Positions 26,732-36,127 are shown, counted from the stretch's first letter. The stretch: 64,000 bases of DNA from DATJIG01 sp050260515 (GCA_050260515.1 JBLNCI010000007.1:1-64000); one strand, 5' to 3'. Notes: generated by a model from the sequence alone, not told the origin. Translations and numbers: made by a program.

Positions 26732-27553
26732 TCAGCCCTTCGCCGAAGCCTGGGCCGCCGCGCGCGGATCGTCGGTGCTCGCCACCTTGAAGGCGCAGTA
26801 CCCGCCGTCGATCAGGAGATCGGCCCCGGTCATGAACGAGGAGTCGTCGGAGGCGAGGAACAGCGCGCCCGAGGCGATCTCGTCAACCTGGCCGACGCGG
26901 CCCAGGATGTAGAGCGGCCCGCGCGCCTTGCTCGCCGCCTCGCGGGTGCCGTAGCGGCGGAGACTGCGCGCGGTGTCGATCGCGCCCGGCGACAGCGACA
27001 CGACGCGGATGTTGTCCTTGGCGTGGTCCATCGCCATCACCTTCGAGAGGTGGATCAGCGCCGCCTTCGAGCTGCAATAGGGCGCGCGGCCCGGCACGCC
27101 CATTTGCCCGAGTTGCGAAGCGATGTTGATGATGACGCCGCCACCCGCCTTGCGGATCAGCGGCACGGCGTGCTTGGCCATCAGGAACGGGCCGGTGAGA
27201 TTCACCGCGAGCGCCCTGTTCCAGTCGTCGAGCGACAGCGACTCGCAGGTGCCGTCGGGCGTCACCGCTGCCGCGACGTTGACCAGCGTCGTCAGCTTGC
27301 CGAAGGCCTCGGTGGCCTTCGCGGCGGCGCGTGCGGCGTGCTCGGGCTTCGAGACGTCGGTCTCCTGCGCGACCGCGGCGCCGCCGGCGGCGCGGATGTC
27401 GGTCGCGGTCTTCTCCGCGGTGGCCGCGTTTATGTCGGCGACGACGACGCTCGCCCCCTCGGCGGCGAACCGCCTCGCGATGGCGCCGCCGATCTCGCCG
27501 CCGGCCCCCGTGATCAGCGCCACGCGTCCCGCGAGCTTTCCGGTGGTGGTCAT
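26732..27553 (-). CDS. SDR family oxidoreductase
   Basis: A 273-aa short-chain dehydrogenase with cofactor loop TGAGGEIG (15-22), catalytic Ser146, Tyr159 and Lys163 (YCSSK), and the usual FLASDDSSFMTGADLLIDGGY C-terminus. A strong AGGAGGGG ribosome-binding site 9 bases upstream fixes ATG 27553; the longer in-frame extension is not coding-like. VNVA replaces the NNAG motif. It leads the operon with the enolase-superfamily enzyme and diverges from the D-2-hydroxyacid dehydrogenase gene. Confidence 0.91.
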   Translation of the reverse strand: MTTTGKLAGRVALITGAGGEIGGAIARRFAAEGASVVVADINAATAEKTATDIRAAGGAAVAQETDVSKPEHAARAAAKATEAFGKLTTLVNVAAAVTPDGTCESLSLDDWNRALAVNLTGPFLMAKHAVPLIRKAGGGVIINIASQLGQMGVPGRAPYCSSKAALIHLSKVMAMDHAKDNIRVVSLSPGAIDTARSLRRYGTREAASKARGPLYILGRVGQVDEIASGALFLASDDSSFMTGADLLIDGGYCAFKVASTDDPRAAAQASAKG

Positions 27554-27689
27554 GACGGCTTCCCCTCCTGTCGTTCCGTTCTGCAGGCGCACGAGTCTGC
27601 TCCCCTCCCCGCTCGCCAGCAAGGGCAGCCATTTGCGCGGGCAGCGCGCGCCGGTATCATCGCCGCCGACCTTTGCCATGGGAGCCGCG

Positions 27690-28652
27690 ATGACCAGAGC
27701 TGTCGTGTACGTAGGCATTCTTCGTCCCGACGTTCGCGCCGTGTTCGACGCATTCCCGGCCATCGCGCCCACGTTCGTGCCGCGCAACGACGAAGGAGCG
27801 CTTGCCGCGGCCCTTCCCGGAGCCGAGATCCTCGTGGTGTCGAACCGCGTCTACACGCCGGCCGTCGGCAAGATCGTCCGCGAGCAGGGCACGGCGCTCA
27901 AATGGATCCAGTTCTCGACGGCGGGGTTCGACAACGCGCTCAACGCCGGCCTGCAACCCGGCCTGGTCATCACCAATTGCGGCGGGGTGCGCGCGCACTC
28001 GGTCGCCGAGCAGGCGTTCACGCTGCTGCTGTCGCTCGTCCGCCAGACGCGCGCGATCGAAGCGGCCAACAACCGGCACCGCTGGATCCGTGACGAGATC
28101 TCGCCCTCGCTGCACAACCTCGCCGGACGGCGCATGCTGATCGTCGGCATGGGGCCTGTGGGCCAGGCGATCACGCGCCGCGCCCGCGCCTTCGACATGA
28201 CGGTCGCGGGCGTGAGCCGCACGCCCGAGCCCCCGCCGGGCGTCGACCGGGTCTTTCCCCGCGAGCGCTTCATCGAGGCGTGCCGCGAAAGCGACGTCCT
28301 GGTGCTGGCGACCAACCTCGACGACGACACGACCCGGATCATCAACCGCGAGTCCCTCGCCGCATTGCCGAAGGGCGCCTACGTCATCAACATCGGCCGC
28401 GGTCTCATGGTGGACGAGGCGGCGCTGGTCGAGGCGTTACGCTCGGGGCATCTCGGCGGCGCCGGTCTCGACGTCACCGAAGTCGAGCCGACGCCCGCCG
28501 ACAGTCCGCTCTGGGACCTCCCCAATGTCGTTCTGTCGCCCCACGTCGCCGGCGCTGGCGATCCGACCGAAGCCGGCGTCGGCGCGGTGATCGCCGCGAA
28601 TCTGAAGACGTGGCTCGCAGGCAAACCGTTCCCGCGCGCCCACAGGACCTGA
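27690..28652 (+). CDS. D-2-hydroxyacid dehydrogenase
   Basis: A 320-aa NAD(P)H-dependent enzyme interconverting 2-oxo acids and D-2-hydroxyacids. The Rossmann loop is GMGPVG (153-158), and the catalytic triad is Arg237 (NIGRG), Glu266 (VTEVEP) and His285 (SPHVAG). The GGVRAH segment (98-103) is a substrate-loop variant seen in the glyoxylate/hydroxypyruvate reductase-like branch. ATG 27690 has GGGAG 5 bases upstream. With the SDRs, racemase-like and MLE-like enzymes it suggests a pathway for hydroxy- or keto-carboxylates imported through the nearby receptors. Confidence 0.92.
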   Translation: MTRAVVYVGILRPDVRAVFDAFPAIAPTFVPRNDEGALAAALPGAEILVVSNRVYTPAVGKIVREQGTALKWIQFSTAGFDNALNAGLQPGLVITNCGGVRAHSVAEQAFTLLLSLVRQTRAIEAANNRHRWIRDEISPSLHNLAGRRMLIVGMGPVGQAITRRARAFDMTVAGVSRTPEPPPGVDRVFPRERFIEACRESDVLVLATNLDDDTTRIINRESLAALPKGAYVINIGRGLMVDEAALVEALRSGHLGGAGLDVTEVEPTPADSPLWDLPNVVLSPHVAGAGDPTEAGVGAVIAANLKTWLAGKPFPRAHRT

Positions 28653-28762
28653 GGGCCGAGCCCAACGCAAGTCACCGGGTCCCGGCTTGACCCGATAGCG
28701 ACGAAGGGGGTTAGCTAGCCCGCATAGAGAAGGGCGGCACACGCCTGGTCGGGAGAGCGTCC

Positions 28763-29833
28763 ATGACGTTACGAGTTGCGTTGTCGGTCGCCGCCTCTGT
28801 CGCATTCGCGAGCACACTTGCGTCCACGGCCAAAGCCGACGGCGTCGCCGACTTCTATAAAGGCAAGCAGGTCAGCGTATACATCGGCTTCACCGCCGGC
28901 GGCGGCTACGACGCCTACGCCCGCCTCGTCGCCAAGCACATGGGCAATCACATTCCCGGGAATCCCGTGCTGATCCCGAAGAACATGGCGGGCGCCGGCA
29001 GCCGCAAGGCGACCGGTTTCATCTATTCGGTGGCGCCGAAGGACGGGACCGCGCTCGCGACCGCCGACCAGTCGCAGCCGCTCCAGCAGGCCATGGACGA
29101 CCCCACAGTCCAGTTCGACGTGCGGCGGCTGACGTGGATCGGCAATCCCAACCGCGACGTCAACACGCTGGCGGTGTGGCACACCTCCGGAATCAGGACC
29201 CTCGACGATGCCAAACAGCGCGAGGTCGTCGTCGGCGCCACCGGCGCCAACACCTCGGCCCAGTACCCGCAGGCGCTCAACTACTTCGTCGGAACCAAAT
29301 TCCGCATCATCAACGGCTATCCCGGCGGCAACGACATCAATCTCGCCATGGAACGCGAGGAGGTGGCGGGGCGCGGCTCCAACGCGTGGGCGTCGTGGAA
29401 GGGCACGCGGCCGGACTGGCTGCGCGACAGGAAGATCGTGATCCTCGTCCAGATCGGGCTGTCGAAGGCCCCGGATCTCCCGGACGTGCCGCTGCTGATG
29501 GATCTCGGCGGGAACGCCGAGGATAGGGCGGCGTTGAAGCTTCTGTCGGCGGGAACCGAGATCGGCCGCCCGATCTTCTCGACCCCGGACGTGCCGAAAG
29601 ATCGCGTCGCGGCATTGCGCAAGGCGTTCGACGACACGATGAAGGACCCGAAGTTCCTCGCCGACGCCGAGCAAGCGAAGCTCGACCTGGACCCGGTTTC
29701 GGGCGCGCGTCTGGAGCAGGTGGCGAACGAGATGCTCGCGACGCCGAAGCCGATCGTGCAGCGACTGGTCGAGGCGCTCGCCGAGGATCGCGACGTGGTG
29801 AAGAACCTCGCACCCGCCAAGGTCAATCCGTAG
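28763..29833 (+). CDS. Bug/TctC-family periplasmic solute-binding protein
   Basis: A 356-aa receptor with a signal peptide ending near TAKA-DGVADFY (about 29). The loops are FTAGGGYDAYARLVAKHMGNHIPG and KNMAGAGSRKATGFIYSVAPKDG, where SRKATG replaces the commoner ITAAN. GGGAGAG precedes the ATG. It is 110 bp downstream of the D-2-hydroxyacid dehydrogenase and 33 bp upstream of the DUF1194 gene, so receptor and DUF1194 protein are probably co-transcribed. No membrane partner is seen. Confidence 0.9.
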   Translation: MTLRVALSVAASVAFASTLASTAKADGVADFYKGKQVSVYIGFTAGGGYDAYARLVAKHMGNHIPGNPVLIPKNMAGAGSRKATGFIYSVAPKDGTALATADQSQPLQQAMDDPTVQFDVRRLTWIGNPNRDVNTLAVWHTSGIRTLDDAKQREVVVGATGANTSAQYPQALNYFVGTKFRIINGYPGGNDINLAMEREEVAGRGSNAWASWKGTRPDWLRDRKIVILVQIGLSKAPDLPDVPLLMDLGGNAEDRAALKLLSAGTEIGRPIFSTPDVPKDRVAALRKAFDDTMKDPKFLADAEQAKLDLDPVSGARLEQVANEMLATPKPIVQRLVEALAEDRDVVKNLAPAKVNP

Positions 29834-29866
29834 GCGGGGCGGCGCCAAGACAAGGAGGCGGTCATC

Positions 29867-30697
29867 ATGATGCGCTCCGCGCTCACCGCGACCATCGGGA
29901 GGCTCGCGGCGCGCGCGGTTCCCATCGTCGCGGCGCTTGTCGTCCTCGCCACGACATCCGCCGTCGCCCAGAACGCGCCGCAGGCGTCCGGCAATGTCGA
30001 TGTCGACCTGGAGCTGGTGCTCGCGGTCGACGCCTCCCTCAGCATCGATGCCGAGGAGGCCCAGCTCCAGCGTCAGGGGTATTACCAGGCGCTCACCGAT
30101 CCCAAGGTGATCCAGGCGATCCGGTCCGGCGTCAATCAGCGGATCGCGGTGTTCTATTTCGAGTGGGCAAGCGAGTTCTACCAACGGGTGATCGTCGACT
30201 GGACGGTGATCCAGGACGAAGCATCGGCGCGCGCGGTGGCCGAGAAGATCGCGACCTCGCCCTATCGCGCCGAGCGACGGACGTCGATCTCGGGCGCGCT
30301 GCGCTATGCGATGGGCCAGTTCGGTCGCGGCTTCACCGGCGAGCGCCGGGTGATCGACGTTTCCGGAGACGGCTGCAACAACTCGGGGCCGTCGATCGAG
30401 ACCACCCGCGAGGAGGTGCTGGCCAAGGGGATCGTCATCAACGGTCTGCCGATCCTCAACGACACGCCCAACGCCGGCTTCGGCGGCTACGGCGGGTTCC
30501 GCGGCTACGGCGGCTACGGCTGCGAGCCGGTGACCGTGCCGCTCGACCGCTACTACCAGGATTACGTGGTGGGCGGACCGGGAGCGTTCTCGATCCCGGC
30601 CGAGGACTTCGAGACGTTCGACCGCGCCATTCTCGCGAAGCTGATCCGGGAGATCTCAGGCAACGGAACAGGTCGCCGCTTCGCCGAAGCGCGCTAG
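29867..30697 (+). CDS. DUF1194 (von Willebrand A-like) exported protein
   Basis: A 276-aa protein with a signal peptide ending near AVAQ (about 35), then a VWA-type domain. LAVDASLSIDAEE places the metal-site residues Asp55, Ser57 and Ser59 (DxSxS), and VIDVSGDGCNNSG is the third MIDAS-like segment. It thus probably binds a protein partner in the periplasm through a metal ion. An unusual Gly/Tyr-rich loop, FGGYGGFRGYGGYGCEP, sits near residues 203-220 where relatives are shorter. The AGGAGG upstream is well placed. It ends 4 bp before the convergent beta-helix gene's stop. The role is unknown. Confidence 0.86.
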   Translation: MMRSALTATIGRLAARAVPIVAALVVLATTSAVAQNAPQASGNVDVDLELVLAVDASLSIDAEEAQLQRQGYYQALTDPKVIQAIRSGVNQRIAVFYFEWASEFYQRVIVDWTVIQDEASARAVAEKIATSPYRAERRTSISGALRYAMGQFGRGFTGERRVIDVSGDGCNNSGPSIETTREEVLAKGIVINGLPILNDTPNAGFGGYGGFRGYGGYGCEPVTVPLDRYYQDYVVGGPGAFSIPAEDFETFDRAILAKLIREISGNGTGRRFAEAR

Positions 30698-30701
30698 CAG
30701 A

Positions 30702-32642
30702 TCACATCTCGCGCAGGACGCCGTCGCGCGCGCGGAAGAACATCTTCACTTCGTTCGCCACCATCTGGTAGTCGGTGCCGGCCTGAAGCTGGATCGCCTC
30801 GCTGTGCACGATCGTGACGTTGTTGTTGGTGGCGATCACCCGCACCTGAGCGCCGTGGCCGATCCCGGTGAACTCCGAGAAGCGGCGCTCGGTCGGCACC
30901 GAGATGTAGACGGTCGGATGCCCGTCGGCATCGAGCACGGCGCCGTCCAGCACCTCGGCGTAATGGCGCGCGCGGCGGTCGACGAAGTCGACCTCGTAGA
31001 ACTTCTTGCCGTCGCAGCGCAGCGTCAGGAGGACGCCGGGTGACAGGAAGCGCCCCTCGCGGCACTCGTAGAGGTCGGATGACTGCGGGATGTAGATGCG
31101 GCGCTGGGCGTTGCCGCCGGTGAGCGTCAGCGTCTGGCCGGGGCTGTAGTCGGCCGGCGCGAGTGCCGGCGTGACGATGGCGCCGTCGCTGGGAGCCGCC
31201 AGCGCGAGCACCTCGTCGCTCGGAACCCGCACTGGGGTGCGGCCGTCGGTGACCATGACGGCGGACTCGCCGGTTTCGATCGCGCGGTTGTCCCACATCA
31301 GCGGGATCGCGCCGTGGCCCCCGGGATTCTGGGCCGCGCGCTGGGTGCGGAAATAGGTGTTCCCGGAGACGAAGATTCCGGAAACCTCGGCGCGCGGATG
31401 GAAGGTGTAGGCGAGCGGCGCGGCGAAGCGCAGGTTCTTCTCCACCGCCGGCCCGGATGAGCCGATGAAGTTGTCGGAGACGACGAGCGAGCGGAGCCGA
31501 GCACCCTCCTCGCAGCCGAGCGCGATGCCGATCCCGCCGGCGCGGTTCTGGCGCAGGATGGTGTTGTTGCGCACCGTGACGCCGCTGATCACACGGGCAC
31601 CGTCCTTGCCGGGGCCGATCGCGATCGCCGCGTCGGCCTGCTGTTCGTAACCGCAGTCGACGATCGAATTGTCGACGATGAACGTCGGGCCGCTCTCCAG
31701 ATTGAGCAGCACTGCCGCGTTCCGGCACTCGGTGAAGGTGTTCCCCGAGATCACCGTCGGCGCAGCGGCGTCCCACGGACCCTGGATCGAGACGCCGATC
31801 CGCGCATCGTAGAGGCGGTTGTTGACGTAGCGCCCGGGTTTGCCGGGGTGAAGGTTCTCGATGCACGCGTGGGCGCAGTCGTGCACACGGGTGTCGCGCA
31901 CCTCCTGCGTCGCCGCCAGCGCGATGCCGTCGCCGTTCGTCGAGTGGATGTCACAGCGCTCGACGACCACGTCGTCGATCGCTCCGCCGGAGCCGTGGAC
32001 GATCTCGCCGCGGAAATTGTGGAGGTACAGATCGGCGAATCGCAGGCGCCGGTACGCGCGGTCGCCGACGAGACGGATGCCGCGGTGGGTCACGTCCCAC
32101 CCGGCGCCCGTTTCCGGCGCCACCGGGCGCATGCGATCTCCGGTGTTTCCGGGATAGGCGCCGCCGTCGATCTCGAGGTTCTCGATGACGATGTCGTGGC
32201 GCGGCTGATCGATGGTCGTGGTGCCCTCGATCGCGATGGCGCTGCCGCGCCATGCCGTGGCGTGGCCGTCGCGATAGACGATGTCGAACGAGTCGGAGGG
32301 ATCGCGGTTGCCCGCGACGCGGAACACCAGCCGGGTCACCGCCGGGCCGTCGCCGGTGATGCGGACGTTGTCGCCGCGGATGCGCAGCGCGTCGACCTCG
32401 GGGCCGAGCGCAGGGTCGCGCTGCGGCATGATGCGGTACACGCCGGCGGGCACGTAGACCGTTCCGCCGCCCTGGCCGACAACGTGATCGATCGCTGCCT
32501 GAATCGCGCGGGTGTCGTCGGCCGCACCGTCGCCCTTGGCGCCGAAGCCCTGCACGTTCGCCACCGGCCCCATCAGGTGCCGCCGGAGAAGCTCCTTGCG
32601 GACCGCCTCGCCGGGTGGGAACAGGTCGTTCATCCCCGTCAT
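30702..32642 (-). CDS. Right-handed parallel beta-helix protein (pectate-lyase superfamily)
   Basis: A 646-aa protein whose N-terminal part, VQGFGAKGDGAADDTRAIQAAIDH, is the standard opening of the pectate-lyase-3/polygalacturonase-like fold, followed by many short repeats ending in N or I (for example VVISGNTFTECRNAAVLLNLESG, VRNNTILRQNRAGGIGIAL) that build a beta-helix. Such proteins act on or bind polysaccharide. No leader peptide is seen at its own N-terminus, but a tiny twin-arginine leader ORF ends 4 bp upstream. The start may be ATG 32642 (MTGMND) or the ATG three codons later. It lies before the dTDP-sugar genes, fitting a role in exopolysaccharide handling. Confidence 0.85.
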   Translation of the reverse strand: MTGMNDLFPPGEAVRKELLRRHLMGPVANVQGFGAKGDGAADDTRAIQAAIDHVVGQGGGTVYVPAGVYRIMPQRDPALGPEVDALRIRGDNVRITGDGPAVTRLVFRVAGNRDPSDSFDIVYRDGHATAWRGSAIAIEGTTTIDQPRHDIVIENLEIDGGAYPGNTGDRMRPVAPETGAGWDVTHRGIRLVGDRAYRRLRFADLYLHNFRGEIVHGSGGAIDDVVVERCDIHSTNGDGIALAATQEVRDTRVHDCAHACIENLHPGKPGRYVNNRLYDARIGVSIQGPWDAAAPTVISGNTFTECRNAAVLLNLESGPTFIVDNSIVDCGYEQQADAAIAIGPGKDGARVISGVTVRNNTILRQNRAGGIGIALGCEEGARLRSLVVSDNFIGSSGPAVEKNLRFAAPLAYTFHPRAEVSGIFVSGNTYFRTQRAAQNPGGHGAIPLMWDNRAIETGESAVMVTDGRTPVRVPSDEVLALAAPSDGAIVTPALAPADYSPGQTLTLTGGNAQRRIYIPQSSDLYECREGRFLSPGVLLTLRCDGKKFYEVDFVDRRARHYAEVLDGAVLDADGHPTVYISVPTERRFSEFTGIGHGAQVRVIATNNNVTIVHSEAIQLQAGTDYQMVANEVKMFFRARDGVLREM

Positions 32643-32646
32643 CGCA

Positions 32647-32811
32647 TCACTCCGCGAAATCGGAGCCGTCGGAGAAGAACGGACCGTAATAGGTGGGCTC
32701 GTCGGTATCGCGCCGCAGCGGCGCGCAACGGGTGAGAAGCAGCGCCGGCAATCCGCTCGCGAGAGCGAGAAACCGTCGCCGGGAGAAGGCGAACGCGGCC
32801 CGAGATGTCAT
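32647..32811 (-). CDS. Small twin-arginine leader peptide ORF (54 aa)
   Basis: MTSRAAFAFSRRRFLALASG begins with a textbook twin-arginine motif (SRRRFLAL, residues 10-17), followed by a hydrophobic stretch and Cys at 29. The remaining 25 residues (PTYYGPFFSDGSDFAE near the end) are acidic, and then TGA. The stop is 4 bp before the start of the leaderless beta-helix gene, so translation is coupled. Possible explanations are a separate tiny exported peptide, or a leader split from the beta-helix protein by a frameshift. A promoter-like sequence lies about 90 bp upstream. Confidence 0.6.
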   Translation of the reverse strand: MTSRAAFAFSRRRFLALASGLPALLLTRCAPLRRDTDEPTYYGPFFSDGSDFAE

Positions 32812-33142
32812 GACGGGATAGACGGGAGCTCCGGTGTGCAGCGGCTGATCGCAGCCGCCGGTCGCTGCGGGCGGGCATTCCCGCTGCCGCGCGGCCGGCG
32901 ACCGTTGGTTGTAATGGCAGACGGCCGCCGAGACAAGCTGCGCCGCCGGTTTCCGCGGCCACGCGGGCCATGGTAGCTTGCCGCCGGAGCCTTCACGGAA
33001 TGGTGTACCGCTCGGGCGCGACGTTAACATTTGCCACACGTCGAACCCACACCCGCGCCGGCCGCGTTTGCCCCAAACTTCCCACAATGTTCTGCGCCAA
33101 TTGGCACTCCATGACGGCGACCCTCCGCATCCTCCCTCGTCC
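32812..33142. other. Intergenic control region between leader ORF and rfbB
   Basis: This 331-bp divergent spacer is locally richer in A/T than its surroundings around 33020-33110 (GTTAACATTTGCCACACG and neighbours). It contains the minus-strand promoter-like pair noted above. No open frame with coding character is seen. An rfbB promoter is expected in 33020-33120, but no convincing -35/-10 pair could be assigned. Confidence 0.5.
32909..32937 (-). promoter_or_regulatory. Putative sigma70-like promoter for the leader/beta-helix pair
   Basis: Read on the minus strand: CTTGTC at 32937-32932, a 17-bp spacer, and TTACAA at 32914-32909. It is followed by CCAACGGTC, a block that recurs after another promoter-like pair at 39387-39415. 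Predicted by eye only. Confidence 0.35.
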
Positions 33143-34225
33143 ATGAAACTCCTCGTCACCGGCGGCTTCGGCTTCATCGGCTCGGCCCTCGTGCGCTTCC
33201 TCCTGCGCTCGACCGATGCCCACATCGTCAACCTCGACAAGCTCACCTACGCGGCGAGCCCCGAGGCTCTCGAAGAGGCGCTCGGCCATCCGCGCCACGT
33301 CCACGAGAAGGTCGACATCGTCGACGGCCCGGCGGTGAGCGCCGCGATCGCCCGTCATCGGCCCGACGCGATCATGCACCTCGCCGCCGAGAGCCACGTC
33401 GATCGCTCCATCGACAAACCGGCGGCGTTCATCGAGACCAACATCGTCGGCACCTACACGATGCTCGAGGCGGCGCGCGCCTACTGGCAGACGCTGGACG
33501 CCGACCGCAAGGCGCGCTTCCGTTTCCATCACATCTCGACCGACGAGGTGTTCGGCTCTCTCGGCGAGACCGGCCTGTTCGACGAGGAGACCGCCTACCA
33601 CCCGAACTCGCCGTACGCCGCGAGCAAGGCATCCTCGGATCACCTCGCCCGCGCATGGCACCACACGTTTGGCCTTCCGGTTCTGGTGACGAACTGCACC
33701 AACAACTACGGCCCGTGGCAATTCCCCGAGAAGCTGATCCCGCTGATCATCCTCAACGCGCTCGAGGGCAAGGAACTGCCCGTGTACGGCGAGGGCCGCA
33801 ACGTCCGCGACTGGCTGTTCGTCGAGGATCACGCCGAGGCGCTGTGGCTCGCGCTGAACCGCGCCGCACCCGGCTCGACCTACGGCATCGGCGGCAACGC
33901 GGAGCGCCGCAACCTCGAGGTGGTCGAGACGATCTGCGACATCATCGACGGCATCGCGCCCGACCAGCGCATCGGCGCCCGCCGCAAGCTCATCCGCTTC
34001 GTCCCCGACCGCCCCGGTCACGATTTCCGCTACGCCATGGACGTCGCGCGCATCGGCCGCGATCTCGGCTGGAAGCCGCGGCTCGATTTCCGCGCCGGGA
34101 TCGAGAAGACGGTGCGCTGGTACCTCGACCACCGGACGTGGTGGGAGCCGATCCGCAGCGCGCGCTACGCGGGCGAGCGGCTCGGCCTCGCGACCGACAA
34201 GACAGCGACGGGTGGCACGCGATGA
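33143..34225 (+). CDS. rfbB: dTDP-glucose 4,6-dehydratase
   Basis: Converts dTDP-glucose to dTDP-4-keto-6-deoxyglucose, the branch point for dTDP-deoxy and amino sugars. The 360-aa extended SDR has GGFGFIGS (7-14) for NAD+, the dehydratase triad Thr133-Asp134-Glu135 (STDEVFG), and Tyr158/Lys162 (YAASK). [11 protein letters not shown] and [17 protein letters not shown] are family signatures. ATG 33143 begins MKLLVTGG; upstream frame is non-coding. The stop overlaps rfbA by 4 bp (ATGA). Confidence 0.95.
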   Translation: MKLLVTGGFGFIGSALVRFLLRSTDAHIVNLDKLTYAASPEALEEALGHPRHVHEKVDIVDGPAVSAAIARHRPDAIMHLAAESHVDRSIDKPAAFIETNIVGTYTMLEAARAYWQTLDADRKARFRFHHISTDEVFGSLGETGLFDEETAYHPNSPYAASKASSDHLARAWHHTFGLPVLVTNCTNNYGPWQFPEKLIPLIILNALEGKELPVYGEGRNVRDWLFVEDHAEALWLALNRAAPGSTYGIGGNAERRNLEVVETICDIIDGIAPDQRIGARRKLIRFVPDRPGHDFRYAMDVARIGRDLGWKPRLDFRAGIEKTVRWYLDHRTWWEPIRSARYAGERLGLATDKTATGGTR

Positions 34226-35103
34226 AGGGAATCGTTCTCGCCGGGGGCAAGGGCACCCGGCTCTATCCGATCACGCATTCGGTGTCGAAGCAGCTCCTGC
34301 CGGTCTACGACAAGCCGATGGTGTATTACCCGCTGTCGACGCTGATGCTGGCGGGCATCCGCGAGATCCTGCTGATCTCGACTCCGGAGGACCTGCCGCA
34401 GTTCCAGCGCCTGCTCGGCGATGGCGACCAATGGGGCATCGAAATCTCGTACGCGGCCCAGCCAAAGCCCGAGGGCATCCCCCAGGCATTCCTGATCGGC
34501 CGCGACTTCATCGGCAAGGATGCCTGCGCGCTCGCCCTCGGCGACAACATCATCTACGGCGACGGCCTGTCGCAATTGATGCGCCAGGCCGCGGCGCGCA
34601 CCCGCGGCGCCACCAACTTCGCCTACTGGGTGAAGGACCCCGAGCGCTACGGCGTCATCGAGTTCGACGACAAGAACCGCCCGACCCGGATCGTCGAGAA
34701 GCCGAAGGAGCCGAAGTCCAACTACGCGGTGATCGGGCTCTACTTCTACGACAACCGCGTCGTGGCGCTCACCGAGAAGCTGAAGCCGTCGCCGCGCGGC
34801 GAGCTCGAGATCACCGATCTCAACGTGCTCTACCTCGAGGAGGGGACCCTCGAGGTCGAGCGGCTGGGGCGCGGCTACGCCTGGCTCGACGCCGGCACGC
34901 CGGCGTCGCTGCTCCACGCCGGCAACTTCGTCTACACCGTCGAGGAACGTCAGGGCCTCAAGATCGCCTGCCTCGAGGAGATCGCCTACCGAACCGGATT
35001 CATCGACCGCGACCGTCTGGCGGTGCTGGCGCAGCGCTACAAGAACACGACGCTCGGGCCGTACCTCGACGACATCGTCCGCACCGGCGGCTCGCCGGCG
35101 TGA
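34222..35103 (+). CDS. rfbA: Glucose-1-phosphate thymidylyltransferase
   Basis: Makes dTDP-glucose from dTTP and glucose-1-phosphate. The 293-aa protein has [13 protein letters not shown] (6-18), [17 protein letters not shown], and [10 protein letters not shown] supplying the metal-binding Asp; [13 protein letters not shown] is the usual C-terminal motif. Length and sequence are ordinary for RmlA. It is coupled to rfbB by a 4-bp overlap and followed after 2 bp by an epimerase-like gene. RmlC and RmlD are not in the window, so the end product is probably not rhamnose from this cluster alone. Confidence 0.95.
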   Translation: MKGIVLAGGKGTRLYPITHSVSKQLLPVYDKPMVYYPLSTLMLAGIREILLISTPEDLPQFQRLLGDGDQWGIEISYAAQPKPEGIPQAFLIGRDFIGKDACALALGDNIIYGDGLSQLMRQAAARTRGATNFAYWVKDPERYGVIEFDDKNRPTRIVEKPKEPKSNYAVIGLYFYDNRVVALTEKLKPSPRGELEITDLNVLYLEEGTLEVERLGRGYAWLDAGTPASLLHAGNFVYTVEERQGLKIACLEEIAYRTGFIDRDRLAVLAQRYKNTTLGPYLDDIVRTGGSPA

Positions 35104-35105
35104 CC

Positions 35106-36104
35106 ATGGCAGCGGCTGCACCGTCCGCGAGCGCGTCCTGGGCCGGCCGCAAGGTGCTGGTCACCGGCGGCGCGGGCTTCCTCGGCTCCAACCTGGTGCA
35201 TGCGCTGAGCGGCGCCGGGGCGGACGTGATCGCGGTCGACAACTTCATCGCCGAAGGCGGCGCCAATCGCGCCAATCTCGAAGGCGTCGCGGTGCGGCTG
35301 ATCGAGGCCGACATCGCCAACACCCGGACGATGATGCCGCTGCTCGCCGACTGTTCGGTGGTGTTCAACCTCGCGGGCCGCACCGGGCATCTCGATTCGA
35401 TGACCGATCCGATGGGCGATCTCGGCGCCAACGCCGCGGCGCAACTCGCTTTCCTCGAGGCATGCCGCGCGGCGAACCCGCAGCTCCGGATCGTCTTCAC
35501 CTCGACCCGACAGGTCTACGGCCGGCCGCAGCGGCTGCCGGTCGACGAAAGCCATCCGCTCGAGCCGCCCGACATCAACGCGGTGCACAAGATCGCGGCC
35601 GAGCAGTACCACCTGCTCTACCACCGCGTGCACGGGCTCAAATCCGTCGCGCTGCGGCTCACCAACTGCTTCGGGCCGGCGATGCGGGTGAAGGACGCGC
35701 GCCAGACCTTCGTCGGGGTGTGGATCCGCCGCGCGCTGGAAGGCGGCACCGTCGAGGTGTGGGGCGGCGAGCAGCGCCGCGACCTCCTGTTCGCGCCCGA
35801 ATGCGCGGCGGCGATGATGGCTGCGGCCGACTGCGAGGCCGCCATGGGCCGCGTTTTCAACATTGCCGGTTCGACCCCGCTGCCCTTGAGCGAGCTCGCG
35901 CAGATCGTCGTCGCCGCCGCAGGCGGCGGGAAAATCGAGCGGCGCGAGTTTCCGGCCGAGCGCAAGGCCATCGACATCGGAGATTTTCTCCTCGACGACC
36001 GCCCCTTCCGCACCGTAACCGGGTGGGCGCCGGCGGTCCCGCTCAAGGACGCGCTGGAGCGGACGATCGCCTATTACCGGGATCGCCTGCCGAAATACCT
36101 CTGA
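35106..36104 (+). CDS. NAD-dependent epimerase/dehydratase with Asn in place of catalytic Tyr
   Basis: A 332-aa extended-SDR nucleotide-sugar enzyme. GGAGFLGSN (21-29) binds [12 protein letters not shown] and [20 protein letters not shown] are typical of an epimerase subgroup. At the position of YxxxK the sequence is DINAVHK, i.e. Asn158 and Lys162, so the general tyrosine is missing. A related subgroup with VNGINK at this site exists (recall), so the change is probably functional and not decay. It sits between rfbA and a DegT aminotransferase, suggesting reduction, isomerisation or binding of a dTDP-keto sugar. Confidence 0.88.
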   Translation: MAAAAPSASASWAGRKVLVTGGAGFLGSNLVHALSGAGADVIAVDNFIAEGGANRANLEGVAVRLIEADIANTRTMMPLLADCSVVFNLAGRTGHLDSMTDPMGDLGANAAAQLAFLEACRAANPQLRIVFTSTRQVYGRPQRLPVDESHPLEPPDINAVHKIAAEQYHLLYHRVHGLKSVALRLTNCFGPAMRVKDARQTFVGVWIRRALEGGTVEVWGGEQRRDLLFAPECAAAMMAAADCEAAMGRVFNIAGSTPLPLSELAQIVVAAAGGGKIERREFPAERKAIDIGDFLLDDRPFRTVTGWAPAVPLKDALERTIAYYRDRLPKYL

Positions 36105-36127
36105 CTGTTCGCGTGGAGGAGCTTGTC

